The notes beneath the pieces were generated by a model. The model worked only from the letters and a program-made list of their open reading frames with translations. It did not search any database and was not told where the DNA came from. The translations under genes and the position numbers were made by a program. 64,000 nt of DNA from JAJXWB01 sp046349085 (GTDB lineage Bacteria > Pseudomonadota > Alphaproteobacteria > Rhizobiales > Beijerinckiaceae): positions 1 to 64,000 of the forward strand of contig JAXMDA010000006.1 in assembly GCA_046349085.1 (NCBI GenBank). The letters are read 5' to 3'. Positions 17,316 through 31,139 of this stretch are shown here, in pieces (positions within the stretch are counted from its first letter, which is position 1; the number at the start of each line of letters is the position of its first letter).

Positions 17316-18539
17316 TCAAGCATCGAGGCGACTGAACACGAGCGAGGCGTTCGTTCCGCCGAAGCCGAACGAATTGGACAGCACCGTCGAGAGCTTCGCA
17401 TTGTCGCGACGCTTGCGCAGGATCGGCATGTCGGCGAAGGCCGGATCGAGTTCCTCGATGTTCGCGCTCTCGCAGATGAAATCGTTGTTGAGCATCAGCA
17501 GCGAGTAGATCGCCTCGTGCACGCCGGTTGCGCCCTGAGAATGGCCAGAGAGCGACTTGGTCGCCGAGATCGGCGGGCACTTGTCGCCGACGCCGAAGAC
17601 CTCGCGGATCGCCTCGATTTCCTTGATGTCGCCGACCGGCGTCGAGGTCGCGTGCGGATTGATGTAGTCGATCGGCGTCTTCACCGTGGCGAGCGCCTTG
17701 CGCATGCAGCGGATCGCGCCTTCGCCCGAAGGCGCGACCATGTCGACGCCGTCGGACGAGGCGCCATAGCCCGTAAGTTCGGCATAGATCTTCGCGCCGC
17801 GCGCCTTGGCGCGCTCGTATTCCTCGAGCACGACGATGCCGGCGCCGCCCGCAATGACGAAGCCGTCGCGATTGACGTCATAGGCCCGCGACGCCGTCGC
17901 CGGACGATCGTTGTAGGACGACGACATGGCGCCCATGGCGTCGAACAGGACGGACAGCGTCCAGTCCAGCTCCTCGCAGCCGCCAGCGAAGACGACGTCC
18001 TGCTTGCCCCACTGGATGAGCTCGGCCGCGTTGCCGATGCAATGGCTCGACGTCGAGCAGGCCGACGAGATCGAATAGCTGGTGCCGCGAATCTTGAACC
18101 AGGTGGAGAGTGTAGCCGACGCCGTCGAGCACATGGCTTTCGGCACGACGAACGGGCCGACCTTCTTTGGACCCTTGGAGCGGGTGATGTCGGCCGCTTC
18201 GACCTGCGACCTTGTCGAGGGGCCGCCCGAGCCGACGATCAGACCGGTGCGCTCGTTGGAAATGTCGCCGGCCTCGAGACCGGAATCGGCGATCGCCTGT
18301 TCCATCGCCACATGCGCCCAGGCGGTGCCGCCGCCGTGGAAGCGCATGGCGCGGCGGTCGACGATTTCCGCGGCGTTGCATGTCGGCGCGCCATGCACCT
18401 GCGAACGGAAGCCGAGCTTGGCGTATTCTTCGGCGAAGACGACGCCGGAGCGCGCTTCGCGCAGCGAGGTCAGCACTTCCTCGGCGTTGTTGCCGATCGA
18501 GGACACGATGCCCATGCCGGTGACGACGACGCGTCTCAT
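17316..18539 (-). CDS. fabB: 3-oxoacyl-[acyl-carrier-protein] synthase I FabB
   Basis: A 407-residue condensing enzyme that extends unsaturated acyl-ACPs. The catalytic triad is Cys161 (SSACSTSSHC), His296 (NPHATSTPVGD) and His333 (SGHSQGATG). MRRVVVTGMGIVSSIG is the standard N-terminus; ATG 18539 has GGGGAG 8-13 bases upstream. Clustering with fabA identifies it as FabB rather than FabF. It is the middle gene of the fabA-fabB-fabI operon, with a 53-base gap after fabA. Confidence 0.96.
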   Translation of the reverse strand: MRRVVVTGMGIVSSIGNNAEEVLTSLREARSGVVFAEEYAKLGFRSQVHGAPTCNAAEIVDRRAMRFHGGGTAWAHVAMEQAIADSGLEAGDISNERTGLIVGSGGPSTRSQVEAADITRSKGPKKVGPFVVPKAMCSTASATLSTWFKIRGTSYSISSACSTSSHCIGNAAELIQWGKQDVVFAGGCEELDWTLSVLFDAMGAMSSSYNDRPATASRAYDVNRDGFVIAGGAGIVVLEEYERAKARGAKIYAELTGYGASSDGVDMVAPSGEGAIRCMRKALATVKTPIDYINPHATSTPVGDIKEIEAIREVFGVGDKCPPISATKSLSGHSQGATGVHEAIYSLLMLNNDFICESANIEELDPAFADMPILRKRRDNAKLSTVLSNSFGFGGTNASLVFSRLDA

Positions 18540-18592
18540 GATCTTCTCCCCTGAGCCCGCGGTTCGCGCCGACGGGCGTTGACGGCCGACAA

Positions 18593-19114
18593 TCAGGCGA
18601 CCGGAGCTTCCGCCTTGGCGAGGCCGACCCGCAGATCCTTCGCCTCGTAGATGCGCTCGCCGTCGGCGGCCACCCAGCCGTCGGCGATGCCGAGGACGAG
18701 CTTGCCCTTGAATATCCGCTTGAAGTCGATGCCGTAGCTGACGGTCTTCACGGTCGGCCGGACCTGCCCGGAAAATTTCACTTCGCCGACGCCGAGCGCC
18801 ATACCCCGGCCGGGATTGCCGAGCCAGCCGAGATAGAAGCCCGTGAGCTGCCACATGGCGTCGACGCCGAGGCAGCCGGGCATCACCGGGTTGCCCTTGA
18901 AATGGCAGTCGAAGAACCACAGGCTCGGCTTGATGTCGAATTCGGCGCGCGCGTAGCCCTTGCCATGCTCGCCGCCGGTCTCGAAGATTTCAGTGATGCG
19001 GTCGAACATCAGCATGGGCGGCAGCGGCAATTGCGCATTGCCCGGCCCGAACAATTCCTCGCGGCCGCAGGCGAGCAGGTCCTCGTAACCGTAGCTGGAG
19101 CGCCGTTCGCCCAT
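18593..19114 (-). CDS. fabA: 3-hydroxydecanoyl-ACP dehydratase/isomerase FabA
   Basis: A 173-residue hot-dog enzyme making trans-2 then cis-3-decenoyl-ACP, the branch point to unsaturated fatty acids. The catalytic His71 (FFDCHFKGNPVMPG) and Asp85 (LGVDAMWQL) match E. coli His70 and Asp84. The start at ATG 19114 gives the usual length; longer upstream reading is not family-like. It is the first gene of fabA-fabB-fabI; the promoter should be in 19115-19269. The irr gene often found before fabA in Rhizobiales is absent here. Confidence 0.97.
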   Translation of the reverse strand: MGERRSSYGYEDLLACGREELFGPGNAQLPLPPMLMFDRITEIFETGGEHGKGYARAEFDIKPSLWFFDCHFKGNPVMPGCLGVDAMWQLTGFYLGWLGNPGRGMALGVGEVKFSGQVRPTVKTVSYGIDFKRIFKGKLVLGIADGWVAADGERIYEAKDLRVGLAKAEAPVA

Positions 19115-19269
19115 ATCTGTCCGCCGTCCTCTTGGCTTCCGGGCGCGCCCGGGGGTCCGATCCGACCGGCTTCTAACACACGAGTTCGGGCCTCGAAAGA
19201 CGCCGCCGTCACAGTCTGCCGCGCGCATCATGCGACTTCCGGCCGATCAACGTCCGGCGCGCCGCCGGA

Positions 19270-19824
19270 TCACTGGATCGTCTCGCCGGGATAGGCGCCC
19301 CAGAGGTTTTCCTGCTCGATCCAGCCGTCGAAACCTTCGCCGGCCAGCCGGCACCATTTGCCGTTGCACGCCTTGAGCGCGCCGATCACGCCGGATTGCA
19401 GACGAGCGGAAATGTCGGCGCCGGCGTCTCCACTTCGTCGCAGCGGGAAGTCCGCTCCCTTTTTCCAGGGCGCGACGATTCCGGTGCGGCGTCCCGACAG
19501 GAGGGAGTGCAGCACCCAGCCTTCCGATCCGTCTGAATCGCGAATGCGGCGCCAGATGTCGAATTCGGCGGTAATCTCGACCGGCAGGCCGGCGCGCTGG
19601 AAGATCCAGACCGTGCGGTGGTCCTTGGAGGGGCCCTCGCGAAGGTTCACGCGGTCGGATTTCAGGCTGACGAAGCGCGGCACCGGCAGCCCCGTGACCG
19701 CGCCGGTCTGTTGCGACGCGGCCTCGGCGAGGGGCGCCCAAAGCGCCGCCAGCAGCATGAGAACGGCGCCCGCGCGCCTGCGCAAGCGCGCCGCGCTCCA
19801 AGTCCGTTCCGCGATCCAGGCCAT
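19270..19824 (-). CDS. Secreted SH3-domain protein
   Basis: A 184-residue protein with a signal peptide (AGAVLMLLAALWAPLAEA, cleavage near residue 36). Two bacterial SH3-like repeats follow: the first around VSLKSDRVNLREGPSKDH to WVLHSLLSG, the second around KACNGKWCRLAGEGFDGWIE. Such proteins (COG3807 type) sit in the periplasm or cell wall and may bind peptidoglycan. ATG 19824 gives a normal signal peptide. It is divergent from the 2-hydroxyacid dehydrogenase at 20018. Precise function is unknown. Confidence 0.88.
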   Translation of the reverse strand: MAWIAERTWSAARLRRRAGAVLMLLAALWAPLAEAASQQTGAVTGLPVPRFVSLKSDRVNLREGPSKDHRTVWIFQRAGLPVEITAEFDIWRRIRDSDGSEGWVLHSLLSGRRTGIVAPWKKGADFPLRRSGDAGADISARLQSGVIGALKACNGKWCRLAGEGFDGWIEQENLWGAYPGETIQ

Positions 19825-20017
19825 GTCGCAACTCCGGTCCGTGCGCGGCGATCGGCGTTCTTGTCTTTGTCCAGCCATCTGGTAGGAAACGTCAAACCGC
19901 CGTTGCGCGCTCTGGAAACGTTGTCGTCCAAACGTCGTTAAGGAGCGGTGAATTATGGCGGCCTCATGCCGCTGGCCGATCGAGACGGTCAGCCGCGCGG
20001 GCAGGGACGGACAGGGA

Positions 20018-21013
20018 ATGCCGCAGAAGAAGCCGCTGGTTGTCGTAACGCGCAAGCTGCCGGAAGTCGTCGAGGCGCGGATGCGCGAATTGTTCGACGT
20101 CCGCCTGAACGCGACCGACGCGCCTATGACCCATGCCGAACTCGCCGAAGCCATGAGGACGGCCGACGTGCTCGTGCCGACGGTGACCGACCGGATCGAC
20201 GCCGGCTTGGTGGCCCAGGCCGGCGAGCAGATGAAGCTGATCGCCAATTTCGGCAACGGCGTCGACAATATCGACGTGACGTCCGCCTTGCGGCGCGGCA
20301 TCACCGTCACCAATACGCCGGGCGTGCTGACCGACGACACGGCCGACATGACCATGGCGCTCGTCATGGCCGTGGCCCGCCGCATCGTCGAAGGCGCGCA
20401 GACCATTCCATCGGGCGACTGGGCCGGCTGGTCGCCGACCTGGATGCTCGGCCATCGCATCACCGGCAAGAAGCTCGGCATCGTCGGCATGGGCCGCATC
20501 GGCCAGGCCGTCGCGCTGCGCGCCGCCGCCTTCGGCCTCGAGGTCCACTATCACAACCGCCGCCGCGTGGCCCTGGCGACCGAGGCCAAGCTCGGCGCGA
20601 CCTATTGGGAATCGCTCGACCAGATGCTGGCGCGCATGGACATCGTCACCGTCCACTGCCCGCACACGCCGGCGACATACCATCTGCTGTCGGCGCGCCG
20701 GCTCAAGTACCTGAGGCCGCACGCCATCGTCGTGAACACGGCGCGCGGCGAGATCATCGACGAGAATGCGCTGATCCGGATGCTGGAGGCGGGCGAACTC
20801 GCCGGCGCCGGTCTCGACGTGTTCGAGCACGAGCCGGCCGTGTCGCCCAAGCTCGTCAAGCTCGCCAAGGCGGGCAAGGTGACGCTGCTGCCGCACATGG
20901 GCTCGGCGACGATCGAGGGCCGCATCGACATGGGCGAGAAGGTCATCGTTAACGTGAAGACCTTCATGGACGGGCACCGCCCGCCGGACCGCGTGCTGCC
21001 GAGCATGTTGTGA
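20018..21013 (+). CDS. D-isomer-specific 2-hydroxyacid dehydrogenase (glyoxylate/hydroxypyruvate reductase-like)
   Basis: A 331-residue NAD(P)-dependent enzyme. The nucleotide loop is GIVGMGRIGQAVALRAAAFG, with HNRRR after the second strand suggesting NADPH. The catalytic residues are Arg in NTARGEIIDE, Glu in DVFEHEP and His in LPHMGSAT. This is close to the GyaR/GRHPR group, which reduces glyoxylate or hydroxypyruvate. ATG 20018 gives the family N-terminus KPLVVVTRKLP; an in-frame ATG at 19955 would add 21 poorly conserved residues. A strong bidirectional terminator follows. Confidence 0.9.
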   Translation: MPQKKPLVVVTRKLPEVVEARMRELFDVRLNATDAPMTHAELAEAMRTADVLVPTVTDRIDAGLVAQAGEQMKLIANFGNGVDNIDVTSALRRGITVTNTPGVLTDDTADMTMALVMAVARRIVEGAQTIPSGDWAGWSPTWMLGHRITGKKLGIVGMGRIGQAVALRAAAFGLEVHYHNRRRVALATEAKLGATYWESLDQMLARMDIVTVHCPHTPATYHLLSARRLKYLRPHAIVVNTARGEIIDENALIRMLEAGELAGAGLDVFEHEPAVSPKLVKLAKAGKVTLLPHMGSATIEGRIDMGEKVIVNVKTFMDGHRPPDRVLPSML

Positions 21014-21084
21014 GGTCGACAGGCCGAGATTGACCGGCCAGTCTATCCGGCGCCCGCGCCGAAGGCGTCCTCCTCGAGACATGA

Positions 21085-21114
21085 AAAACCCGCCGGGGCG
21101 ACCCGGCGGGTTTT
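21085..21114. terminator. Bidirectional rho-independent terminator
   Basis: A perfect stem of AAAACCCGCCGGG with CCCGGCGGGTTTT around a GCGA loop, giving T-runs in both directions. It separates the convergent 2-hydroxyacid dehydrogenase and pnp genes. Confidence 0.92.
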
Positions 21115-21138
21115 CTGTTTCCGCGGCGACGGGGGCGA

Positions 21139-23298
<2,160 letters not shown>

Positions 23299-23326
23299 GT
23301 CTGTCTTTCCTGTTGGCGCAAACGAC

Positions 23327-23401
23327 AAAGCGCCACGGACAAGACGGCAGGAAGCTGCGTTCAGGCGCGATCAGCTTCCGGCGATCCTGTCATGGCGCTT
23401 T
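23327..23401 (-). promoter_or_regulatory. pnp leader hairpin in rpsO-pnp gap
   Basis: On the minus strand AAAGCGCCA at 23401 pairs with TGGCGCTTT ending at 23327, and the inner arms CGGAAGCTG and CAGCTTCC also pair, giving one long imperfect stem. In E. coli an RNase III-cut hairpin at this position lets PNPase control its own mRNA. Structure is seen; function is inferred from synteny. Confidence 0.72.
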
Positions 23402-23486
23402 ATCTTCTGCGGTCGGATGTGGCGGGGCGGCCCCATGCCGCCACGCCCAAATGCGCAAAACTTGTGCGCGAATTGCGCGTAACGCT

Positions 23487-23756
23487 TTAGCGGCGGATGC
23501 CGAGGCGTTCGATCAGCTTGCGATAGCGCGCGTCGTCGTGCTTCTTGACGTAGTCGAGAAGCTGGCGGCGCTGCGAGACGAGCTTGAGCAGGCCGCGACG
23601 CGAATGGTTGTCCTTGGCGTGGTTCTTGAAATGACCGGTCAGGTTGGAAATGCGTTCCGTGAGGATCGCCACCTGCACTTCCGGCGAACCCGTGTCGCCC
23701 GCCTTGGTCGCATATTCCTGAATGAGCGCCTGCTTGCGCTCGGCCGTGATCGACAT
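23487..23756 (-). CDS. rpsO: 30S ribosomal protein S15
   Basis: An 89-residue primary 16S-binding protein of the platform. The sequence has the conserved TGSPEVQVAILTERI, HFKNHAKDNHSRRGLLKLV and KLIERLGIRR blocks. ATG 23756 gives the standard length; a longer in-frame extension to 23969 is not family-like. It is preceded by truB (136-base gap) and followed by the pnp hairpin, the usual bacterial order. Confidence 0.98.
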   Translation of the reverse strand: MSITAERKQALIQEYATKAGDTGSPEVQVAILTERISNLTGHFKNHAKDNHSRRGLLKLVSQRRQLLDYVKKHDDARYRKLIERLGIRR

Positions 23757-23892
23757 CGGGAAACTCCTGTCTGTCTGGAGAATTGGCCCGGCCGGGATGT
23801 CGTCCAGCAGGGTCGGAAATTCGGCATCTACCCGGCCGAAGCCGGCCTTATACACGAAAAGGCCGCCAAGGCCACCCCCGAAGGGGCGAGGG

Positions 23893-24801
23893 TCAGGCGC
23901 CCAGGTTGAACACCCGGCTTGGCACCAGCTCGCCCGATTCCACCGAGCCGAAGGCGACCGGCGCGCCATCGCAGGCCGCGTAGACCGTTTCCCCCTCGGC
24001 CGGCGCCTCTCGGCCGCGCAGAAGGATCGACTGCCCGCGGCGCAGGCGCGCGGCGGCGTTGCGGTCGATCACGACGCAGGGGAGCTCGGAGAGGCCGGCT
24101 TCCACCGGGCGCATGTGCCGGACGGCGTCCTCGGCCGTCTCCTCGAGATCGGCGAAAACAGTGGCGTCGGCTTCGGCGAACGGGCCGACGCGCGTGCGTC
24201 GGAGGGCGATCACGTGACCGTAGCAGCCCAGTATCCGGCCGAGATCGCGCGCGATGGCGCGCACATAAGTGCCCTTGCCGCACTGCGCCTCCAGCGTCGC
24301 CGTGTCGTCGGTCGACGACACGAGCTCCAGCGAGTTGATGGTCACCGGGCGCGGCTCGATTTCCACGATCTCGCCGTCGCGGGCGAGGTCGTAGGCGCGC
24401 TCGCCGGCAATCTTGATCGCTGAAAAGGCGGGCGGCCGCTGCAGGATGGTGCCGACGAAGTTCGGCAGCGCCTGAACCACCTGATCGACGCTTGGCCGCA
24501 GGTCGGACGTCTCGACCGTCTTGCCGTCGGCGTCGTCGGAATCCGTCTCGATCCCCCAGCGCACGGTAAAGCGATAGGCCTTCTCGCCGTCCTGCACGAA
24601 CGGCACGGTCTTGGTCGCCTCGCCGAAGGCGACGGGGAGGATGCCCGAGGCCAGCGGATCGAGCGTGCCGGCGTGGCCCGCCTTCTTGGCGTTGTAGATG
24701 CGCTTGAGGCGCGAGACGGCGTGTGTCGACGTCATGCCGACGGGCTTGTCGAGAATGACCCAGCCGTCGACGACGACGCGATTGGAGCGCGGCTTGCTCA
24801 T
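23893..24801 (-). CDS. truB: tRNA pseudouridine(55) synthase TruB
   Basis: A 302-residue enzyme making pseudouridine 55 in the T-loop of tRNAs. The N-terminal WVILDKPVGMTST and the catalytic motif GHAGTLDPLASGILPVA (with the nucleophilic Asp) are present. A PUA-like C-terminal part follows (LPCVVIDRNAAARLRRGQ). The start overlaps the end of rbfA by 4 bases (24798-24801), so the two are coupled. It is part of the nusA-infB-rbfA-truB-rpsO operon. Confidence 0.97.
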   Translation of the reverse strand: MSKPRSNRVVVDGWVILDKPVGMTSTHAVSRLKRIYNAKKAGHAGTLDPLASGILPVAFGEATKTVPFVQDGEKAYRFTVRWGIETDSDDADGKTVETSDLRPSVDQVVQALPNFVGTILQRPPAFSAIKIAGERAYDLARDGEIVEIEPRPVTINSLELVSSTDDTATLEAQCGKGTYVRAIARDLGRILGCYGHVIALRRTRVGPFAEADATVFADLEETAEDAVRHMRPVEAGLSELPCVVIDRNAAARLRRGQSILLRGREAPAEGETVYAACDGAPVAFGSVESGELVPSRVFNLGA

Positions 24802-25229
24802 GCGCTCTTGTCAGCCTCTTCGGTGTCGGTCTTTTCCGCGTCGAGATCGCGCCGCACCTTGTCGGAATTGAGCAACGCGTCGATCTTCGCCGCATTGTCG
24901 AAACTGTCGTCGACCTTGAAGCGCACGTCCGGCGCGAACTTGAGGTTGATCTTGCGGGCGATCTCGCCGCGCAGGAAGGCGCGGTGCCGGTCGAGCGCCT
25001 TGATGACGTCCTTCGCGTCCTTGCCGCCGAGCGGCATGACGAACAGCGTCGCCAGCTTGAGATCCGGCGACATTTTCACGCGAGGCACGGTGACGACGTG
25101 CGTCTCGAGGACAGGATCGTTGATTTCGCCCCGCGAGAGAACCTCGGCGCAGGCATGGCGCACGAGTTCCGCCACGCGCAGCATGCGTTGCGACGGCTCG
25201 GCGCCGTGTTGATGATGCGATCTGGACAT
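24798..25229 (-). CDS. rbfA: 30S ribosome-binding factor RbfA
   Basis: A 143-residue assembly factor for 16S rRNA 5'-end maturation and cold adaptation. It begins SRSHHQHGAEPSQRMLRVAE. The KH-like core RVKMSPDLKLATLFVMPLGG and FAPDVRFKVDDSFDNAAKID are typical. The C-terminus is acidic and charged. It follows infB by 100 bases and overlaps truB by 4 bases. Confidence 0.96.
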   Translation of the reverse strand: MSRSHHQHGAEPSQRMLRVAELVRHACAEVLSRGEINDPVLETHVVTVPRVKMSPDLKLATLFVMPLGGKDAKDVIKALDRHRAFLRGEIARKINLKFAPDVRFKVDDSFDNAAKIDALLNSDKVRRDLDAEKTDTEEADKSA

Positions 25230-25329
25230 TGATGCTTCCGCGCCTTGCGCGTCTCTTTCTGTCGACGGCCGGCAAAGCCGCCCGTCCGAACGCCGGCGTG
25301 CGCAATCCGCCGCGCCGGCCCACTTGCGA

Positions 25330-27933
<2,604 letters not shown>

Positions 27934-28020
27934 TCGTCCTGCGTCTTCATCTGTCTTGGCGGGCGCGAGGCCCATTTCCGTCCGGCGAACTTCGCCTCGC
28001 GGACGGAAAACTCGAAAAGA

Positions 28021-28668
28021 TCATCCCGATTCGGGCGCGGCTTCCGCTGGTGCGGAAGCGGTCGCGACCGACCGGTAGACCTGCAATCTCTTCAGCCTCT
28101 CGAGCAGCGCCGCGCTCGCTGGCCCCGCTCGGAGCGCTGCATGTATCACATTTGTCCGTCCCAATGCCAAATCCAATTGGGCCGAACGCAAGCATTCGAT
28201 TTCGGGCGCCGCCCCGGCGCTGAAACGCCGCCGCAACGCCTGTCCTAACTTTCGCTTCCCGTCCTGCCCGCCGTCCGTGGCGTGCAGGAGCGCAATGGCC
28301 TCGCCCGAGCCGATCGTCGCCTCGACCTTGGCGAAGCCGGTGACCACAAGTCCCGCCTTGTTGGCGAGCGACAGGCCCTGAAGGCAGTCCGCCTCCATCA
28401 GCCGGTCGACCAGGCCGGCCAGATCGTCTGGAACGATCGCCTTGCCCTTGAAACCGCGATCGAACGCCCGGCGCTTTGCCGCTTGCGCCACGATCCCGGC
28501 CGAACCCGTGACCCAGACGCCGCGTCCCGGCAGACGTCGCTTCAAATCCGGCGTCACCGACCCGTCCGGGGCCAGAACGAACCGGATCATCTCTTCCGGC
28601 GGCCTTTCGGCGCGGGTGACGATGCAGGTCCTGATCGGCCCGCGCTCCTCGTCTCCACGCGCCGGCAT
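28021..28668 (-). CDS. YlxR-L7Ae fusion RNA-binding protein
   Basis: A 215-residue protein combining an N-terminal DUF448 (YlxR) domain (RTCIVTRAERPPEEMIRFVL, then LPGRGVWVTG) with a C-terminal L7Ae-like RNA-binding part (GLSLANKAGLVVTGFAKVEA, GEAIALLHATDGG). In other bacteria these are two small proteins between nusA and infB; the fusion is normal in alphaproteobacteria. It probably binds RNA during transcription or translation. The ATG at 28668 is 5 bases after the nusA stop; infB follows after 87 bases. Confidence 0.92.
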   Translation of the reverse strand: MPARGDEERGPIRTCIVTRAERPPEEMIRFVLAPDGSVTPDLKRRLPGRGVWVTGSAGIVAQAAKRRAFDRGFKGKAIVPDDLAGLVDRLMEADCLQGLSLANKAGLVVTGFAKVEATIGSGEAIALLHATDGGQDGKRKLGQALRRRFSAGAAPEIECLRSAQLDLALGRTNVIHAALRAGPASAALLERLKRLQVYRSVATASAPAEAAPESG

Positions 28669-28673
28669 GGTCC

Positions 28674-30257
28674 TTATTCGGCCTCCGCCTCGCCAGCGGC
28701 TTCCTCGGCGCCGGCCTCGATCCAGCCCGCCTGGACGCGCGCCGCCATGATCATGGCCTCGGCCTCCTCGCGCGACAGCTCGAACCCGTCGAGGAAGCCG
28801 GCGTATTTCACGGTCTCGCCGTCCTTCTTTTCGGTCCATCCGACGAGGTCGTCGGTGGCGCAGCCCGCGAGATCCTCGACCGACTTCACGTCGTTCTCGC
28901 CGAGCTTCACCAGCATGGCGGTCGTCAGGCCCTCGATCTGCTTCAGGTCGTCGGACACGCCCAGCTCCTTGCGCCGCGCGTCGTGCTCAGCCTCGATCTG
29001 CTCCAGATATTCGCGGGCGCGGTTCTGGATCTCGGCGGCGGTCTCCTCGTCGAAGCCTTCGATCGAGGCAAGTTCCGCAACCTCGACGAAAGCGATTTCC
29101 TCTACCGAGCGGAAGCCTTCGGAAGCGAGAAGCTGGCCGACGACCTCGTCGACGTTCAGCGCCTCCATGAACGTGTTGGTGCGCTCGACGAATTCCTTCT
29201 GGCGACGCTCCGATTCCTCCGCCTCGGTCAGGATGTCGATGTCCCAGCCGGTGAGCTGCGAAGCCAGACGCACGTTCTGGCCACGGCGGCCGATCGCGAG
29301 AGAGAGTTGGTCATCGGGGACGACGACTTCAATACGCGAGGAATCTTCGTCCAGCACGACCTTGACGACTTCCGCCGGCTGCAGCGCGTTGACGATGAAG
29401 GTGGCGGCGTCCGCCGACCAGGGGATGATGTCGATCTTCTCGCCCTGCAATTCGTTGACGACCGCCTGCACGCGCGAACCGCGCATACCGACGCAGGCGC
29501 CCACGGGATCGATCGAGGAATCGCGCGAAATCACCGCGATCTTGGCGCGGGAGCCGGGGTCGCGGGCGACCGATTTCACCTCGATCACGCCGTCGTAGAT
29601 CTCAGGCACTTCCTGGCGGAACAGCTTGGCCATGAGCTGCGGATGGGTGCGCGACAGGAAGATCTGCGGCCCGCGCTGCTCGCGGCGCACGTCGTAGACA
29701 TAGGCGCGCACGCGGTCGCCCGGCCGGAACATTTCGCGCGGGATCATTTCGTCGCGGCGGATGATCGCTTCGCCGCGGCCGAGATCGACGATGACGTTGC
29801 CATACTCGACGCGCTTCACCACGCCGTTGACGATGTCGCCGATGCGGTCCTTGAACTCGTCGTACTGGCGGTCGCGCTCGGCTTCGCGCACCTTCTGCAC
29901 GATCACCTGCTTGGCGGACTGGGCGGCGATGCGGCCGAAGTCGAAGGGCGGCAGCGTCTCGGCGATCCAGTCGCCGACCTCGGCCGCCGGATTGCGCTTG
30001 CGCGCGTCGACGAGCGAAATCTGCGTCGCGTCGTTGTCGACCAGCTCCACGACGTTGAGCAGGCGCGAAAAACGCACTTCGCCGGTCTTCTGGTTGATCT
30101 CGGCGCGCACCTCGGTCTCCTGCCCGTAGCGCAGGCGGGCGGCTTTCTGCAGCGCGTCCTCCATCGAGGCGATGACAATGCCCTTGTCGATCGATTTTTC
30201 ACGCGCGACGGCGTCGGCGATCTGCAAGAGTTCGAGCCTGTTGGCGCTCACGGCCAT
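28674..30257 (-). CDS. nusA: Transcription termination/antitermination protein NusA
   Basis: A 527-residue RNA polymerase-binding factor. The order is an N-terminal domain (NRLELLQIADAVAREKSIDK), S1 (VVKRVEYGNVIVDLGRGEA), two KH domains (VGACVGMRGSRVQAVVNELQ and LAIGRRGQNVRLASQLTGW) and C-terminal acidic repeats (EVVGQLLASEGFRSVEEIA; EGLTTAMLVKLGENDVKSVE). It follows rimP by 11 bases. A terminator-like leader hairpin upstream of rimP suggests NusA-sensitive attenuation of its own operon, as known for E. coli. Confidence 0.98.
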   Translation of the reverse strand: MAVSANRLELLQIADAVAREKSIDKGIVIASMEDALQKAARLRYGQETEVRAEINQKTGEVRFSRLLNVVELVDNDATQISLVDARKRNPAAEVGDWIAETLPPFDFGRIAAQSAKQVIVQKVREAERDRQYDEFKDRIGDIVNGVVKRVEYGNVIVDLGRGEAIIRRDEMIPREMFRPGDRVRAYVYDVRREQRGPQIFLSRTHPQLMAKLFRQEVPEIYDGVIEVKSVARDPGSRAKIAVISRDSSIDPVGACVGMRGSRVQAVVNELQGEKIDIIPWSADAATFIVNALQPAEVVKVVLDEDSSRIEVVVPDDQLSLAIGRRGQNVRLASQLTGWDIDILTEAEESERRQKEFVERTNTFMEALNVDEVVGQLLASEGFRSVEEIAFVEVAELASIEGFDEETAAEIQNRAREYLEQIEAEHDARRKELGVSDDLKQIEGLTTAMLVKLGENDVKSVEDLAGCATDDLVGWTEKKDGETVKYAGFLDGFELSREEAEAMIMAARVQAGWIEAGAEEAAGEAEAE

Positions 30258-30268
30258 GGCGGTTTCTC

Positions 30269-31042
30269 CTATTTGCCTTTCGGGGCGCCGCGCGCCGGGG
30301 CGCGGGGCGGTTTCTTGAATTGCGATTGCACGCCGGCGGGAAGCACCCGCTTCTGCTTCATCTGGTTCTTGGCGGCGAAGCGGCCGGGGCCGCGACGGAT
30401 CGGCGGCTCCTCGCCCGCTTCCTCGCCTTCCGGCGGCTTTTCGGCGGCGATCTTGCCGGCCTTCAGCGATTCGCGGATCAGTTCGTCCGTCAGCGTCAGG
30501 CGGGCTTCATCCAGCGCGCCGAGCGGCAGGCGGACCAGCTTTTCCTCGTCCGCGCGCGCATCGTTGCGCTCGAAGGCGAGAATCGCGTCGCGGCCCTCGC
30601 CCTCGACGGCGCGGAGGAGTCCGCGGAACCGCTTGCGGCCGTCGGGCTGCGGCGTGGCCAGTTCGATGCGCGCCTCGTGTCCGATCGCGCGCCGGAAATC
30701 GGAGACGCGCACCAACGGCCGGTCGATGCCAGGCGACGACATTTCCAGCCGGTAGGCCTGCGCGATCGCGTCTTCCACGTCGAGCACCGGCGACAGGTTT
30801 TCGCTCGCCAGCTCGCAATCCTCGATGGTCATGGAGCCATCGGGCTTTTCGGCCATGATCTGCAGCGTCATGCCGTCCTGCCCGGAAATCTTCACGCGCA
30901 CGAGCCGAAAGCCGAGGCCCATCAACGTCGGGCCGGCGATATGCGCGATGCGCGCCGCGAGGCCTGTCTCGGAAACGAGTCGCGGCTCGTCCAGCGGCGC
31001 GTCGATCGCGGGCGTGTCCGTTTTGTGCGCGGTGTCGGTCAA
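30269..31042 (-). CDS. rimP: Ribosome maturation factor RimP
   Basis: A 257-residue factor for 30S assembly. The two conserved domains are visible in GLGFRLVRVKISGQDGMTLQ, MTIEDCELASENLSPVLDVE and YRLEMSSPGIDRPLV. The C-terminal 60 residues are basic and proline-rich (RRGPGRFAAKNQMKQK), an extension common in Rhizobiales. It is the first gene of the rimP-nusA-ylxR-infB-rbfA-truB-rpsO group, with a promoter at 31140-31168 and an attenuator-like hairpin at 31063-31094. Confidence 0.96.
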   Translation of the reverse strand: MTDTAHKTDTPAIDAPLDEPRLVSETGLAARIAHIAGPTLMGLGFRLVRVKISGQDGMTLQIMAEKPDGSMTIEDCELASENLSPVLDVEDAIAQAYRLEMSSPGIDRPLVRVSDFRRAIGHEARIELATPQPDGRKRFRGLLRAVEGEGRDAILAFERNDARADEEKLVRLPLGALDEARLTLTDELIRESLKAGKIAAEKPPEGEEAGEEPPIRRGPGRFAAKNQMKQKRVLPAGVQSQFKKPPRAPARGAPKGK

Positions 31043-31062
31043 GCGTTCCTGCGTCGGGTAAT

Positions 31063-31094
31063 AAAAAAGAGCGGGTCCCGGCGGGGCCCACTCT
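31063..31094 (-). terminator. Attenuator-like hairpin in the rimP-nusA leader
   Basis: On the minus strand AGAGTGGG pairs with CCCGCTCT (one G-T pair) and an inner CCC with GGG, one C-A mismatch between, three-base loop. Six T's follow at 31068-31063. It lies between the promoter and the rimP ATG, about 20 bases before the start codon, so it should act as an attenuator. Confidence 0.75.
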
Positions 31095-31139
31095 CACAAT
31101 GACCATCCAACGTGGTCCATGAGACTGTATACTCGCGCC

